Shown here: positions 1-9,002 of the stretch, piece after piece | Layout: each line of letters opens with the position of its first letter | How positions within the stretch are numbered: position 1 is the stretch's first letter | Source: Ovoidimarina sp963698645 | GTDB taxonomy: Bacteria; Pseudomonadota; Alphaproteobacteria; Rhodobacterales; Rhodobacteraceae | Assembly: GCA_963698645.1 (NCBI GenBank) | Contig: CAVORP010000007.1 | Location: 1 to 64,000 of the forward strand | Length of the DNA stretch: 64,000 nt | Direction of reading: 5' to 3' | Notes under the pieces: model-generated | Told to the model about the DNA's origin: nothing | The model's input: only the letters and a program-made list of their open reading frames with translations | Databases searched by the model: none | Made by a program: the position numbers and the translations under genes

Positions 1-728
1 GCACAGAAGCCGGCAAGTGTTGAAATCAGACGTCACTTGTGCGGACTGCCGTGCCGCTTGAGACAGCTGCGGGCGATGTCTGAGCATGCCAGGGGGCTGC
101 TCGGGAGGTCCCGTCATGGCTTCTTCTGCTTCCTACTGGGAAGAACCTGATCAGCTTATCAAGCTTTTCCCTATCCATTGGCCAATCCAGCGGCGCCGAG
201 GTCTTAAGAGGTGCCAGGGCTTATACTTGCGATCTTGCTCATCCGTTGAGCAGATTCACACCATGCAAGGCAACGGTTCCTGGGCTGAGATGCGATTGTT
301 CGCGAATGAAACCAAATTGCGCTCAATTCGTGCATTTGCCTCGGTCGCGTGAGACTTTCGGATTGCTGGGTGGGGTGTGTTTCACTCAGCATGTAATGAG
401 TGAAGCCAGGTCGCCTTCTGGGTTTCCGTCGGCGACCTGGTGTTTCGTGTTCTGGAAAATGGTAGCGTCTTTCCAACGTCAAATTCGTCCCGCAGAGCAT
501 TCGTTCTGGTGATCTCCGAGCGCTGCAATGTGCCGAATGACAGATTTGTACGCATGTGAGACATCTGAGACTTACGCGGCCAAAGGCCGGTTCGGATCTG
601 GGCCTATCGGCCCACATTGAGCGACCGCTTTTGGGGGAGGTGTGCTGCACCGCCGCAAGACGGTCGCCGTCTTGGCCCAGGTATCTGGGAGATCGTCGCC
701 GCAGGCGCATGAGGCCGGTTTGTCCGCG
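1..728. other. gene-poor leader region
   Basis: No coding sequence is supported here. The short open frames on both strands have no recognisable domains, poor starts and mixed codon use. The base composition is clearly lower in GC than the rest of the window. Stretches around 580-700 look like decayed intergenic repeat sequence that leads into the direct repeat beginning at 729. Confidence 0.6.
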
Positions 729-834
729 TTGCAGTCATCCAACGGCTAGATGATTTTGCTGTCACGGCGATTGTCCGGTTCGACGGGCCGCACCGCAGCA
801 TCCAACTTGCATATTCAATGGCCGGTATGGGCCG
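729..834 (+). repeat. 106-bp direct repeat, copy 1
   Basis: The 106 bases match 1971-2076 in direct orientation with only two mismatches (both T here, A in the other copy). The pair brackets the outer-membrane protein gene at 1134-1811. No coding potential or transposon ends were seen inside the repeat. Confidence 0.9.
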
Positions 835-1133
835 TTCATGACGGTCGCGCATGGCCGGGATAGCGCGGATCGCTGCGACGCGGAGATCGGCAGCAATGAG
901 CCCATTTGTGATGTTGCTCTCGTCGCTAAGCGCAGACAAATCAACAGATACGAAGGGCAATAGCGTCTCAACTTGCACCGGAAACACAAATCGTCGTTCG
1001 AGGTATCCATCGGCCGATGTGACATTCCTGCAGAGACACTTCGTAATCTTTTCACAACTCCTCATGGATATGGATTTTGATTCCATCTCGGCGCATGCAT
1101 TGCGTCGGGGGCAGCGGATTGGGAACTCCTTCG

Positions 1134-1811
1134 ATGCTCAAACAATTTTGTCGGACATTTTCTTGTACTTCTGCGTTGCTTTTGTCGCCCTTCATCAGCA
1201 GTCCTGCGCTTTCGCAAGATGCGACCTCATACGTGAGCATCTTTGGGGGCGTAAACTACGCCCCGGACTCTGATCTACGGGTGGAGTTGACAGGTCCCGT
1301 CACTATCCTGGGGACGATGTACTATCAGAGCGGAGCGATTGGCGGCTTAGCAGTCGGCCGGAGATGGGCCAGCGGCTACGCAATAGAGGGAGAACTCGCC
1401 CTTTCCCGAGATAACTTCGACTACGAAACACTGGTCGGTGTCGGAACGCTTGATGTCGATGGCGGCATCAAGACCCTGACCCTGATGGTCAATGGTCTGC
1501 ATCATTTCGAAAGTGGCGGCACGTTGACCCCCTACGTCGGCGCAGGTGCCGGCATCGCAGTGATGAGTGTTTCTGCCCTGGCAACGGGCAGCACTGCCCG
1601 GTTCCGAGACACCGACGTCGGATTTGCCTATCAGGGCATTGTCGGCGTTTCATACGAGATCGGAGCACAGCGTGACATTGCACTTGAATTTAGACATTCC
1701 GGCAGCTCGAACGCTCGCTTTACCGACGACCCTGACGGAAGTGGGAGCGTTACCACCGAGATCGACCGGGCCAACAATTCAGTCCTTCTAAAGATGAGCT
1801 ATTCTTTCTAA
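1134..1811 (+). CDS. outer-membrane beta-barrel protein (porin/OmpA-like fold)
   Basis: A 225-residue protein is predicted from the ATG at 1134; an in-frame ATG at 1077 would add 19 residues in front of the signal peptide and is less likely. Residues 1-27 form a signal peptide with a hydrophobic core and an ALS-Q cleavage site. The mature part alternates polar and hydrophobic residues as in transmembrane beta strands, with glycine-rich turns (for example YVGAGAGIAVM) and ends in YSF; a C-terminal phenylalanine is the usual barrel-assembly signal. Length fits the 8-stranded OmpA/opacity-type barrels. Function beyond outer-membrane localisation cannot be read. The gene stands alone between two copies of a 106-bp repeat in a low-GC stretch, which suggests acquisition or local duplication. 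Confidence 0.75.
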   Translation: MLKQFCRTFSCTSALLLSPFISSPALSQDATSYVSIFGGVNYAPDSDLRVELTGPVTILGTMYYQSGAIGGLAVGRRWASGYAIEGELALSRDNFDYETLVGVGTLDVDGGIKTLTLMVNGLHHFESGGTLTPYVGAGAGIAVMSVSALATGSTARFRDTDVGFAYQGIVGVSYEIGAQRDIALEFRHSGSSNARFTDDPDGSGSVTTEIDRANNSVLLKMSYSF

Positions 1812-2250
1812 AGGCCCTGAAAGCCACGCATTGGAAGGTCGGCGCAAACAGTTCTTGTCATCGGTGCAGAAGGTTGGGAACGCAAGTCTGCTTCCTTGCG
1901 TTGTTTCGGCCCGCAAAATGCATAGGCCGATGTTGCAAGGTGTGTCGTCGAACTCACTCTTTGTCCCGCTTTGCAGTCATCCAACGGCTAGATGATTTTG
2001 CTGTCACGGCGAATGTCCGGTTCGACGGGCCGCACCGCAGCATCCAACTTGCATATTCAATGGCCGGAATGGGCCGATAGCAGCCGCAAAATCTTGGTAC
2101 GTCCAACGGCGGCTTCGTCCGCCAAGCAACCGCCTGAGCGGTTCAGTGAGATGACCGCTCAGGGCCCCGAAGCAGACTGTCGCTATACAATTGTGATAGT
2201 CGTATCTGGGGAGCTCGAAAGAGCTTCAGATTTCGATTGGGAGGGCAAAC
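1812..2250. other. intergenic region with repeat copy 2
   Basis: No gene is supported in these 439 bases. They hold the second copy of the 106-bp repeat (1971-2076) followed by AT-richer sequence, which must contain the promoter of the acetyltransferase that starts at 2251. Confidence 0.6.
1971..2076 (+). repeat. 106-bp direct repeat, copy 2
   Basis: Near-identical (104/106) to 729-834, same orientation. The spacing between copy starts is 1242 bp, so the outer-membrane protein gene and its flanks lie on one repeat-bounded segment. Confidence 0.9.
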
Positions 2251-2823
2251 ATGTTCAGTATCGCAAACCGTTCCGAGGCAGACGAGGTTCTCAGTGGTCT
2301 GGCGCTCGGCTTTGCCGCAGATCCATTCATGCGCTGGCTATATCCAGAACCACTCGCGTTTCTGAACCATTTCCCGCGCGTGATGAACCTTTTCGGTGGA
2401 CAGTCCTTCGAGCACGGTTCGGCCTACAGAAATGAGGACTGCACCGCCGGAGCCTTGTGGCTTCCACCCAATGTGCATCCCGATGAGGAGCGCCTTGTGT
2501 CTTGTTTCGAAGAAACGGTTGCTCCGAAGAAACACCAAGCGCTGTTTGCGACGTTCGAGCAAATGGACAAGTTTCACCCGATGCATCCCTGCTGGCACCT
2601 TGCGTTTATTGCCGTCGATCCAGCGCGCCAGGGGAAGGGACTCGGATCGGCCTTGTTGGAGGCAACGCTGACCCGATGTGATGCCGAAGAAACACCGGCC
2701 TACTTGGAGTCGACGAACCCGGCAAACATTTCTCTCTATAGACGATATGGCTTCGAACAGATCGGAATAATCGAAACCGCGACGGCACCGCCCCTCTTTC
2801 CGATGCTCCGAACGCCGCAGTGA
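2251..2823 (+). CDS. GNAT-family N-acetyltransferase
   Basis: A 190-residue protein with the GNAT fold. The acetyl-CoA pyrophosphate-binding motif A is seen as Q-G-K-G-L-G at residues 127-132 following the strand that ends VDPAR, and motif B includes the LYRRYGFE segment near residue 166. GNAT enzymes transfer acetyl from acetyl-CoA to an amine; the substrate cannot be predicted here. A GGGAGGG Shine-Dalgarno lies just upstream of the ATG, which supports this start. The gene is monocistronic, in a region of lower GC than the rest of the window, and may be accessory DNA. The N-terminal half (residues 1-60) is typical of small GNATs that act on antibiotics or small amines, but that is not evidence for resistance. 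Confidence 0.85.
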   Translation: MFSIANRSEADEVLSGLALGFAADPFMRWLYPEPLAFLNHFPRVMNLFGGQSFEHGSAYRNEDCTAGALWLPPNVHPDEERLVSCFEETVAPKKHQALFATFEQMDKFHPMHPCWHLAFIAVDPARQGKGLGSALLEATLTRCDAEETPAYLESTNPANISLYRRYGFEQIGIIETATAPPLFPMLRTPQ

Positions 2824-3204
2824 TGTGCAGCCGATGTCTGCTTCGTCCGCTAAGCGGATATTGATGCCAAGCACAGCGAAAGGCAGCACCGAGCCCAGAC
2901 TACCGGCCTCTGCGGTGTTCTCGAATGTCTGCCTTCGATACCGTGACCAGACGCTGGAAAACCTCAGAGGTTTCGCCCGAGTCTTCTTGTCGGAGCAAAG
3001 CCCTGAACCGGATGCCCGCGCGCTGTCGGATGCAGGCCTCCATCATAGATGCTCAATCGCACAGACCTGCAGATATCTAATCCGGAACCGTCAAATGCCC
3101 GAACAGCAATTGCTCAAAATGCAATGAAGGCAATCACGGGACTTGAGTAGAGCGCCTACAACGGCGAAGGTTTCATTGTGTGGGTTAGTCTGGGAGGAAA
3201 GATC
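2824..3204. other. intergenic, no gene recognised
   Basis: These 381 bases hold a short open frame (2825-3127) without domain, ribosome-binding site or plausible codon use. The sequence resembles the decayed intergenic DNA near 600-800. The promoter of the small membrane protein at 3205 must lie in its right half. Confidence 0.5.
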
Positions 3205-3459
3205 ATGGAGTTCGGAAGCCTTTTCGCGATGCTTGTCATCGGCGCTCTTGCCGGCTGGCTATCAGGTAAGATCATGAAAGGCCGTGGATTTGGATTGCTG
3301 GGCAACATCATCGTCGGGATCGTAGGCGCATTTGTTGCAGGCCTGATTTTCCCGGCTCTTGGGTTTTCGGTGGGAGGCGGGGTCATCGCTTCCATTCTCC
3401 ACGCGACCATTGGTGCTGTCATACTTCTGTTCCTGATCGGACTGGTGAAGCGCGCTTAA
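3205..3459 (+). CDS. GlsB/YeaQ/YmgE-family stress-response membrane protein
   Basis: An 84-residue, glycine-rich integral membrane protein of the transglycosylase-associated (YeaQ/YmgE/GlsB) family. Three hydrophobic helices are visible, roughly residues 2-19, 29-50 and 57-79, with the family pattern WLSGKIMKGRGFGLLGN between the first two. Members are small inner-membrane proteins induced by general stress; their molecular activity is unknown. The ATG at 3205 is chosen over an upstream in-frame ATG (3178) because GGGAGG sits 7-8 bases before it. The neighbouring cold-shock and universal-stress genes are on the other strand, so the shared stress theme is suggestive only. Confidence 0.9.
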   Translation: MEFGSLFAMLVIGALAGWLSGKIMKGRGFGLLGNIIVGIVGAFVAGLIFPALGFSVGGGVIASILHATIGAVILLFLIGLVKRA

Positions 3460-3611
3460 GGACCGGAGTCGGTGGTTGAGATTGCTCCGACCCGGGTCTG
3501 AGAAGTCACGCAAAGCAGGCTTGATTGCTTGCCGCTACGAACGACCGCTTCCCGCCCACTTCCGCCATGACGCCGACCGAAAGTGGACCGGGCAAACCCA
3601 ACCCCCCAACG

Positions 3612-3640
3612 AAAAAGGGGCGCGCCGTGGCGCACCCCTT
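3612..3640 (-). terminator. Rho-independent terminator of the cold-shock gene
   Basis: On the minus strand, a GC-rich hairpin (stem AAGGGG-GCGCC pairing with its complement, one mismatch) is followed directly by TTTTT. It lies 22 bases past the cold-shock stop codon. Confidence 0.85.
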
Positions 3641-3661
3641 AGGATCAAGCTGAGGCGAGGC

Positions 3662-3868
3662 TCAGGCGAGGGCGAGGTTCGTCGCACTCTCGCGGCCATC
3701 GCGGCCTGCTTCGACGTCGAAGGTGACCTTCTGGTCGTCCTTCAGGCCGGTGAGGCCTGCACGCTCAACAGCGGAAATGTGGACGAACACGTCCTTGCCG
3801 CCGGTGTCGGGTGCGATAAAGCCGAAGCCTTTTGTTGAGTTGAACCATTTCACGGTGCCAGTAGCCAT
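3662..3868 (-). CDS. CspA-family cold-shock protein
   Basis: A 68-residue single cold-shock domain. RNP1 is seen as KGFGFI (residues 13-18) and RNP2 as VFVHIS (27-32), the two aromatic nucleic-acid-binding strands. The protein binds single-stranded RNA/DNA and acts as an RNA chaperone in the cytoplasm. The start ATG follows an AGGAGAT ribosome-binding site, and about 180 bases separate it from the next upstream gene, enough for the long 5' leader typical of cold-shock mRNAs. An intrinsic terminator follows the stop, so the transcript is probably monocistronic. Cold induction is inferred from the family and leader, not shown. Confidence 0.95.
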   Translation of the reverse strand: MATGTVKWFNSTKGFGFIAPDTGGKDVFVHISAVERAGLTGLKDDQKVTFDVEAGRDGRESATNLALA

Positions 3869-4049
3869 CGTGATATCTCCTAGTCTCGTAGTCGCTGCCC
3901 ACGGGATGCGGCAGCCCGGCGTAGTAGGTCCTGATCGAAGAACTGGCCGCCGGTTAGGGGAGACAGAGGGTCGAATTGGATAACGTAGCGGGCCCCATGT
4001 GCCAGAAATGGCGCGGAGAGTCAAAGAAAGTTTTACCTCGCCCGCCGCG

Positions 4050-5783
4050 TTAACCCGGTGTTTCGGGGCCCCAGGCGCCCAGGGTATGGAGCCGTTCGGT
4101 GTCGTAATCGATTGTCGGGGGGGCCGTTCCGGCGGGGGCCGGGGCGCCCTTTGGTGCGACCGAGAGCGCGGCAAGAACACCGCCCCGGTCATAGACGGGC
4201 ACTCCGTTTTCGGTCTGTGCGGCGACGGTGAGGGTCGCGGGGTCGAGGATCGTGACCTGCGAGATCTGTTGGATGCAGTCGTGCAGGATGTCATCGCCAT
4301 CCTCGGGCGGGTCGAGCAGCACATCCTCGGGCCGGCGGGCGGCGACGTTGAGATGCTGGTAACGGTTCATGTTGCGCAGGGTGTCGGGGTCGAGGATCGT
4401 GATCCGGTCGTTCCAGCCGAAGGCCACGGTGCGCGGCAGTTGCCCGAGCGGGATCGAGTTGTCGAGAAATTCGAAATGCACCGTCTGTTCGGTCTTCTTG
4501 GCCCATGTGAAGAACAGTTGCGGCATGCCGGTGAAGGCCTCGACATTATGGTGCAGGAGGTCGTCGACGGCCTTGTAGCGCCCGGTGGCGATGCCACGGT
4601 GCCATGCCCGTTCGACGGTATCGGCGGGGTGCGTGATGATGAAGAACATGTAGACGGTGTCGCCGAACCGGCTGAGCAGGCGGCTGTCGGCGGGCTGGCT
4701 TGCGACCGAGGCGAAGCTGTCGAAGCGGAACCGGTCGATCAGGAGATGCGGCATCTGGTTGCGCTGGGCCTTGCGCTCCATGTAGCCGTCGAGCTTCTTG
4801 TCGATGATCTCGAGTTCCTGACCGGTGAGCATGCCGGCGTATTTGAGGTCGGGGCCGAGGCTGTCGTAGTCGAGAAGGTATTTGCGCCAGTAATCGGGGC
4901 TGACCAGCGCGAAATCCTCCCACGCGACGCCGAGCCGTTCGGCCAGGGCCCGCTGCAAAGGGCGGATCGTGCTTTTGCCCGCTGCGGACGCGCCTTTGAC
5001 GTTCAGGACCAGGGGCGCGGTCTGGTAGGGCAGACGGCGGTATCCTTCGGCCTCGCAGGCCTCGGCGATAATCGGGGCAAGGCGCTGTCCGATCCGCTGG
5101 CTGCCGAAGCTGTTGCAAACGCGGTGCGCGGCGAGGCGGATCACAAGGTCGCGGTCGGCCAGAAGCCGGCCTTTCTGACCGACGATCCCCGCGACGATGG
5201 TGGCGAGACCTTCGTTGCAGGCCTTGTCGAGCCCCGGTTCGGCGGTCCGGGCGGCGGCGCGCCAGATCTCGATCGCCCGAAGTTCCGGCGGGGTATCGTC
5301 GGTGGGGGCGGGTTTGCGGGTGCCGAACAGGCCCTTGAAAAAGCCGCCCGAGGGTTCCGGTTCGGGTTTCGGCGGGGCAAGGTCGTGGTCGAGCATGAGG
5401 GCAAGCCGATCGCGCACCTCCGTTTGCAGGTCGGCGAAGGTGCGTTCAAGCTCGGCCTTGTGGGGCGGCACGTAGGTGTCGAAGATGCGCGCGACGATGC
5501 CGCGCAGGCTGATCCCGAGGTCTTCGTAATTGGGGCCGTCGGGGGCATTGAGGTCGGCGGTGACGCGGATCAGGAGTTCGTGCACGATCAGGCGGTCAAG
5601 GGTGAAGGCCACCATGTCATGGGGTTTCAGGCCGCAGAAGCGCGCGGCCTCTTGTGCCTCGACGTAGCTGACGGTGGAATTCTCGGGCCGGTAGAGCGTG
5701 ACGAGGGGCATCAGACGCGCCGGAATCTCGGATGTCAGTCCGGGATTCCAAGCGTCGAATTCAGGATCGCCCGTGGTCGTCAT
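4050..5783 (-). CDS. uncharacterised P-loop protein with zeta-toxin/AAA-like kinase core
   Basis: A 577-residue protein I cannot assign to a named family. A clear Walker A motif, GASAAGKST, lies at residues 264-272 and is followed by a region (about 290-450) resembling zeta-toxin/AAA-33 small-molecule kinases, including a DRFRFDSF segment and an arginine-rich lid-like stretch with HRGIATGR. The N-terminal 130 residues are helical and contain no known motif; residues 135-165 form a proline-rich linker. The C-terminal 80 residues have repeated ILDP-type strands. It starts 19 bases after the universal stress protein gene on the same strand, so the two are probably cotranscribed. No small antitoxin gene is present, which argues against a toxin-antitoxin pair. 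ATP-dependent phosphotransfer is an inference. Confidence 0.6.
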   Translation of the reverse strand: MTTTGDPEFDAWNPGLTSEIPARLMPLVTLYRPENSTVSYVEAQEAARFCGLKPHDMVAFTLDRLIVHELLIRVTADLNAPDGPNYEDLGISLRGIVARIFDTYVPPHKAELERTFADLQTEVRDRLALMLDHDLAPPKPEPEPSGGFFKGLFGTRKPAPTDDTPPELRAIEIWRAAARTAEPGLDKACNEGLATIVAGIVGQKGRLLADRDLVIRLAAHRVCNSFGSQRIGQRLAPIIAEACEAEGYRRLPYQTAPLVLNVKGASAAGKSTIRPLQRALAERLGVAWEDFALVSPDYWRKYLLDYDSLGPDLKYAGMLTGQELEIIDKKLDGYMERKAQRNQMPHLLIDRFRFDSFASVASQPADSRLLSRFGDTVYMFFIITHPADTVERAWHRGIATGRYKAVDDLLHHNVEAFTGMPQLFFTWAKKTEQTVHFEFLDNSIPLGQLPRTVAFGWNDRITILDPDTLRNMNRYQHLNVAARRPEDVLLDPPEDGDDILHDCIQQISQVTILDPATLTVAAQTENGVPVYDRGGVLAALSVAPKGAPAPAGTAPPTIDYDTERLHTLGAWGPETPG

Positions 5784-5802
5784 CAGACCTCTTTCGCGAC
5801 CT

Positions 5803-6660
5803 CTAGTGGTTCAGCAACACCGGCATTTCGGCGGAATCGACGATCGTCTGCGTGTTGCCGCCAAAGACGGTTTCCCGCTCGTGGCTGTCGCCGTAGGCGC
5901 CCATCACCATCATGTCGGCGCCCAGTTCGGCGCTGGCCTTCAACAGGGCGCGACCGACCTTGATGTCGGTGGGCAGTTGGTGAAGCGTGGCCGAGAGCCC
6001 CTGAAGCGTCAGGTAGTCGATCAGGTCCTCTGCCGAGGTGCCGGGACCGGCATCCATGCCGTTCGACAGAACCCAGACCTTGTCGGCGCCACGCAGGGCT
6101 GCCTTGTTCAGCGAGAGCGCGCGGGCGGATTCGGCGCTGCCGTTCCAGGCGATCGTGATCTTGCTTCCAAGGTCCTTGGGCGGGGTGTCCTGATGCGGGC
6201 ACATCAGCACCGGGCGACCCGAGTGGAACAGCGCCGATTTCAGCGTGTTATGGCCGATATTTCGGTCGCGGTCGGGTTTCGACACGAGAATGATATCGGC
6301 AAGACGGCCATGCCGCTTGATCACGTCGACTTGACGGCCGGCCTCTTCGACAAAGGAAATGCTGCTTCCCTTGCCGAGGCTTGCGCCGGACGGGTCGAGG
6401 CCAAGGTCCTTTGCGACGCCTTCGAGCATCGTGCGCAGGCCCTCTTCTTCCTGATCGGCGACCTTGTAGGATTGTTCGAGGATCTGCTTGTGCAGGAATT
6501 CGGGCACATGGATGCCGAAGGGCATCAGGTCCTCGGGACGTGGACGGCAATGCACCACTTCCACATGGGCATGGTGGCGATGGGCCAAGGCGGCGGCATG
6601 GGCCAGAACATTAGGCGCCTTGCTGTCGTTTCGGACGGGAACAAGCAACTTGCGGATCAC
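5803..6660 (-). CDS. universal stress protein (tandem UspA domains)
   Basis: A 285-residue protein with two USP domains (about 1-140 and 150-285). The first starts with the family strand MIRKLLVPV and the second with KITIAWNG. In the second domain the ATP-binding loop G-x2-G-x9-G is recognisable around GAYGD...VFGGNT; the first domain's loop is less canonical. Tandem USPs are cytoplasmic proteins that accumulate under starvation or oxidative stress, and some bind ATP. The gene is 19 bases upstream of the P-loop protein and about 100 bases downstream of frc, with a stem-loop between, so it may be a separate transcript from the oxalate genes. Confidence 0.9.
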   Translation of the reverse strand: MIRKLLVPVRNDSKAPNVLAHAAALAHRHHAHVEVVHCRPRPEDLMPFGIHVPEFLHKQILEQSYKVADQEEEGLRTMLEGVAKDLGLDPSGASLGKGSSISFVEEAGRQVDVIKRHGRLADIILVSKPDRDRNIGHNTLKSALFHSGRPVLMCPHQDTPPKDLGSKITIAWNGSAESARALSLNKAALRGADKVWVLSNGMDAGPGTSAEDLIDYLTLQGLSATLHQLPTDIKVGRALLKASAELGADMMVMGAYGDSHERETVFGGNTQTIVDSAEMPVLLNH

Positions 6661-6718
6661 GGACGTACCCCCCTTTGATGCCGATGCGTCGGCTTGGTTA
6701 TGATCGTTTCTTGTATTG

Positions 6719-6742
6719 CCCCGGGAGGCAAGCCCCCCGGGG
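6719..6742 (-). terminator. stem-loop after frc
   Basis: CCCCGGG and CCCGGGG are separated by 10 bases and form a strong hairpin 22 bases past the frc stop codon. No T-run follows on the minus strand, so termination would be Rho-assisted or the structure may only protect the frc mRNA end. Confidence 0.45.
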
Positions 6743-6763
6743 ATCGCGTCGTTGCTGTCGGCG

Positions 6764-8039
6764 CTATTCGGCTGCGATCTTTTTCACGTCGCCCACGGCG
6801 CCGGAGGCCACCACACGCTCCATCTCTTCGCCGGTATAGCCCAGAACGTCGGCAAGGATTTCGACCGTGTGCTCGCCAAGAAGCGGCGAGCGGGTCACTT
6901 CGACCGGGCTGTCGGAGAGTTTGATCGGGCAGCCCACGGTCGTGTAGGTGCCGCGCTCGGGGTGGTCCACGTCGACGATCGTGCCGGTGGCGCGAAGACC
7001 TTCGTCTTCCATGATCTCCTTGGTCGACAGGATCGGGCCCACGGGAATGTCGAGCGGGTTGCAGATGTCCATGACCTCGAACTTGGTCTTGGTCATGGTC
7101 CACTGTTCGATCCGGTCGAAGATCTCGTTGAGCTTGTCGAGCCGGTCGGCGGGCTTGGCATAGCCTTCCTTGTCCTTCCACTCGGGCGCGCCGATCACGT
7201 CGCAGACCTTTTCCCAGACCGCGGCCTGGGTGATGAAGTAGGTGTAGGCGTTGGGGTCGGTTTCCCAGCCCTTGCACTTGAGGATCCGGCCCGGCTGGCC
7301 ACCGCCCGAGTTGTTGCCCGCACGCGGCGTCGCTTCGCCGAAGGGGATGCCTTCGCCGAATTGCGAGTATTCGGTCAGCGGCCCTGCTTCTAGACGCTGC
7401 TGGTCGCGCAGCTTGACGCGGCAGAGGTTCAGAACGCCGTCCTGCATCGCGGCCGAGACCTTTTGCCCGCGCCCGGTCTTTTCGCGCTGGAACAGCGCGG
7501 TGACGATGCCGAGGCAGAGGTGCAGGCCGGTGCCGGAATCGCCGATCTGGGCGCCGGTCACCAAGCGGCGGACCATCACGGAACCCGGTGGTCGAGGCCG
7601 AGCCGCCCGCGCATTGGGCCACGTTTTCATAGACCTTGCAGTCCTGGTACTTGCCCGGGCCGAAGCCCTTGATCGAGGCAAGGATCATGCGCGGGTTGAT
7701 TTCCTGGATCCGCTCCCACGAAAAGCCCATGCGGTCGAGCGCGCCGGGGGCGAAGTTTTCGACCATCACGTCGCATTCCTCGATCAGGCGGGTCAGGATT
7801 TCCTTGCCCGTCTCGTTCTTGGAGTTCAGCTCGATGGAGCGCTTGTTGTGGTTCAGCATCGTGAAATAGAGGCTGTCTGCGCCGGGCACGTCCACCAGCT
7901 GCTTGCGGGTGGCATCGCCCACGCCGGGGCGTTCGACCTTGATCACGTCAGCGCCGAACCAGCCCAGAAGCTGGGTGCAGGTCGGGCCGGATTGCACATG
8001 GGTGAAATCGAGAACTTTGACGCCTTCGAGAGCTTTCAT
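6764..8039 (-). CDS. frc: formyl-CoA:oxalate CoA-transferase (frame broken once)
   Basis: A class III (CaiB/BaiF) CoA-transferase that makes oxalyl-CoA from oxalate, releasing formate from formyl-CoA. The N-terminal part shows the family start VLDFTHVQSGPTCTQLLGWFGA. The second part has QIGDSGTG, whose aspartate matches catalytic Asp169 of Oxalobacter Frc, and MQDGVLNLCRVKLRDQQR. The reading frame shifts near 7563, where one extra base separates DGPP from LVTGAQ; removing it gives 424 residues, the normal family length. Both sides stay well conserved, so I treat the break as a sequence error. It follows gntR on the same strand after 82 bases, and that promoter region carries two TGGTATACCA sites. 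Its partner Oxc is encoded 20 kb away at 29820. Confidence 0.93.
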
Positions 8040-8121
8040 GTCGGATACCTTCGGATTTCTGTTGTGGTTCGGTGTCGGTTTATCGGTGTTTCGGTATGCG
8101 GGATCGGGCGTGACGCCCCGG

Positions 8122-8853
8122 TCAACTTGCGGCCCGTTTTGGTTCGCCCTGTCTTGGCGGCGACTGTATTTCAAGCCGGGTCCATGTCTTGCTGATATGG
8201 TCGTGGAGCCGCATCGTGTGTTCCCGCACAAGCCGCGAGGCCAGATCGCCGTCGCGGTCGATCAGGGCGTTGATGATGCCCATGTGATCGGCCACGGAGC
8301 GCCGGGCGCGGTCGCTTTCGCCCATCGCGCGGCGGCGCACGGCCTGCATATGCGCGAACAGCCCGTCGGCGGTGCTGCCCAGAAGGCCACAGCCCGAGAG
8401 GGACAGAATGGTCTGGTGAAAGACGATATTGGCGTCGGAATATTCCTCGATATCAGCGCGCTCGACATCGCTGCTGTGTTCGGTCGCGAAGTCGCGCAGC
8501 GCCTGCAACTCGGCATCGCTTGCGTTCTGCGTGGCCAGGCGGGCCGCCATGCTTTCCAGCGCGGCCCATGTGACCACGGTTTCAAGGATCTCTTCGCGGG
8601 TCTTGCGCCGGACGAAGACGCCCTTGCGGGGGACGATCTCCACCAGACCGTCCTGCGCCAGCCGGGCCAGAGCCTCGCGCACCGGGGTGCGGGAAATGCC
8701 AAGCCGCTCGGCCAGTTTGCGTTCGTCGAGCCGGAGGTCGGCGTCGGGGCGATAGATGTCCATCTCGAGAATAGCGTCACGCAGCATCTCGAAGGAGCGA
8801 TCCTTGAGCGTGAAGCTTTCTGAAATCGGACTGAGCTTTTCGCCGATCGACAC
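8122..8853 (-). CDS. GntR/FCD-family transcriptional regulator of the oxalate genes
   Basis: A 243-residue FadR-subfamily regulator. Residues 16-82 form the winged helix, with the recognition region AERLGISRTPVREALARL; residues 90-225 are an all-helical FCD ligand domain with metal-ligand histidines (for example VFHQTILSL and the DHMGIINALIDRD region). The start is a GTG with GGGAGG 10 bases upstream; an ATG at 8863 is in another frame. The gene precedes frc, and its own promoter region holds two TGGTATACCA palindromes, the usual type for FCD regulators, so autoregulation is likely. The same palindrome occurs upstream of oxc. The effector is probably a C2 acid or CoA ester such as oxalate; that is inference. 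Confidence 0.9.
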   Translation of the reverse strand: MSIGEKLSPISESFTLKDRSFEMLRDAILEMDIYRPDADLRLDERKLAERLGISRTPVREALARLAQDGLVEIVPRKGVFVRRKTREEILETVVTWAALESMAARLATQNASDAELQALRDFATEHSSDVERADIEEYSDANIVFHQTILSLSGCGLLGSTADGLFAHMQAVRRRAMGESDRARRSVADHMGIINALIDRDGDLASRLVREHTMRLHDHISKTWTRLEIQSPPRQGEPKRAAS

Positions 8854-8907
8854 TGGGTTTCATCCTCCCTGACGATCCGAGCCCCTCTCCTCTGGCGCCC
8901 GGATCTG

Positions 8908-8917
8908 TGGTATACCA
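8908..8917. promoter_or_regulatory. GntR operator site 1 (gntR-frc promoter)
   Basis: Perfect 10-bp palindrome TGGTATACCA, 55 bases upstream of the gntR start. It matches the three other copies in the window and the TGGT-ACCA type sites of FadR/FCD regulators. Confidence 0.75.
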
Positions 8918-8990
8918 TAAACCAGGACGCCGCAGGTCAATTGGAAATCGACGCTTAATAAGAGGAAAATGGCTGTTTCTGCCGCGAATT

Positions 8991-9002
8991 TTGGTATACC
9001 AA
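8991..9002. promoter_or_regulatory. GntR operator site 2 (gntR-frc promoter)
   Basis: Perfect 12-bp palindrome TTGGTATACCAA, 84 bases centre-to-centre from site 1, about eight helical turns. Two spaced sites would allow looping or cooperative repression. Confidence 0.75.

Noticed and set aside
729..2076. attachment sites or insertion-sequence ends
   Set aside because: No integrase or transposase lies between the copies, and the ends are not inverted repeats.
2825..3127. small gene after the GNAT gene
   Set aside because: No ribosome-binding site, no conserved pattern and codon use like the surrounding non-coding DNA.
4050..5783. zeta-type toxin of a toxin-antitoxin pair
   Set aside because: No small antitoxin gene is adjacent, the protein is twice the usual size and its partner is a UspA gene.
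3999..5963. 654-codon open frame opposite the P-loop gene
   Set aside because: The minus-strand protein has a Walker A motif and a normal start; the plus frame has low-complexity Gly/Val/Arg content.
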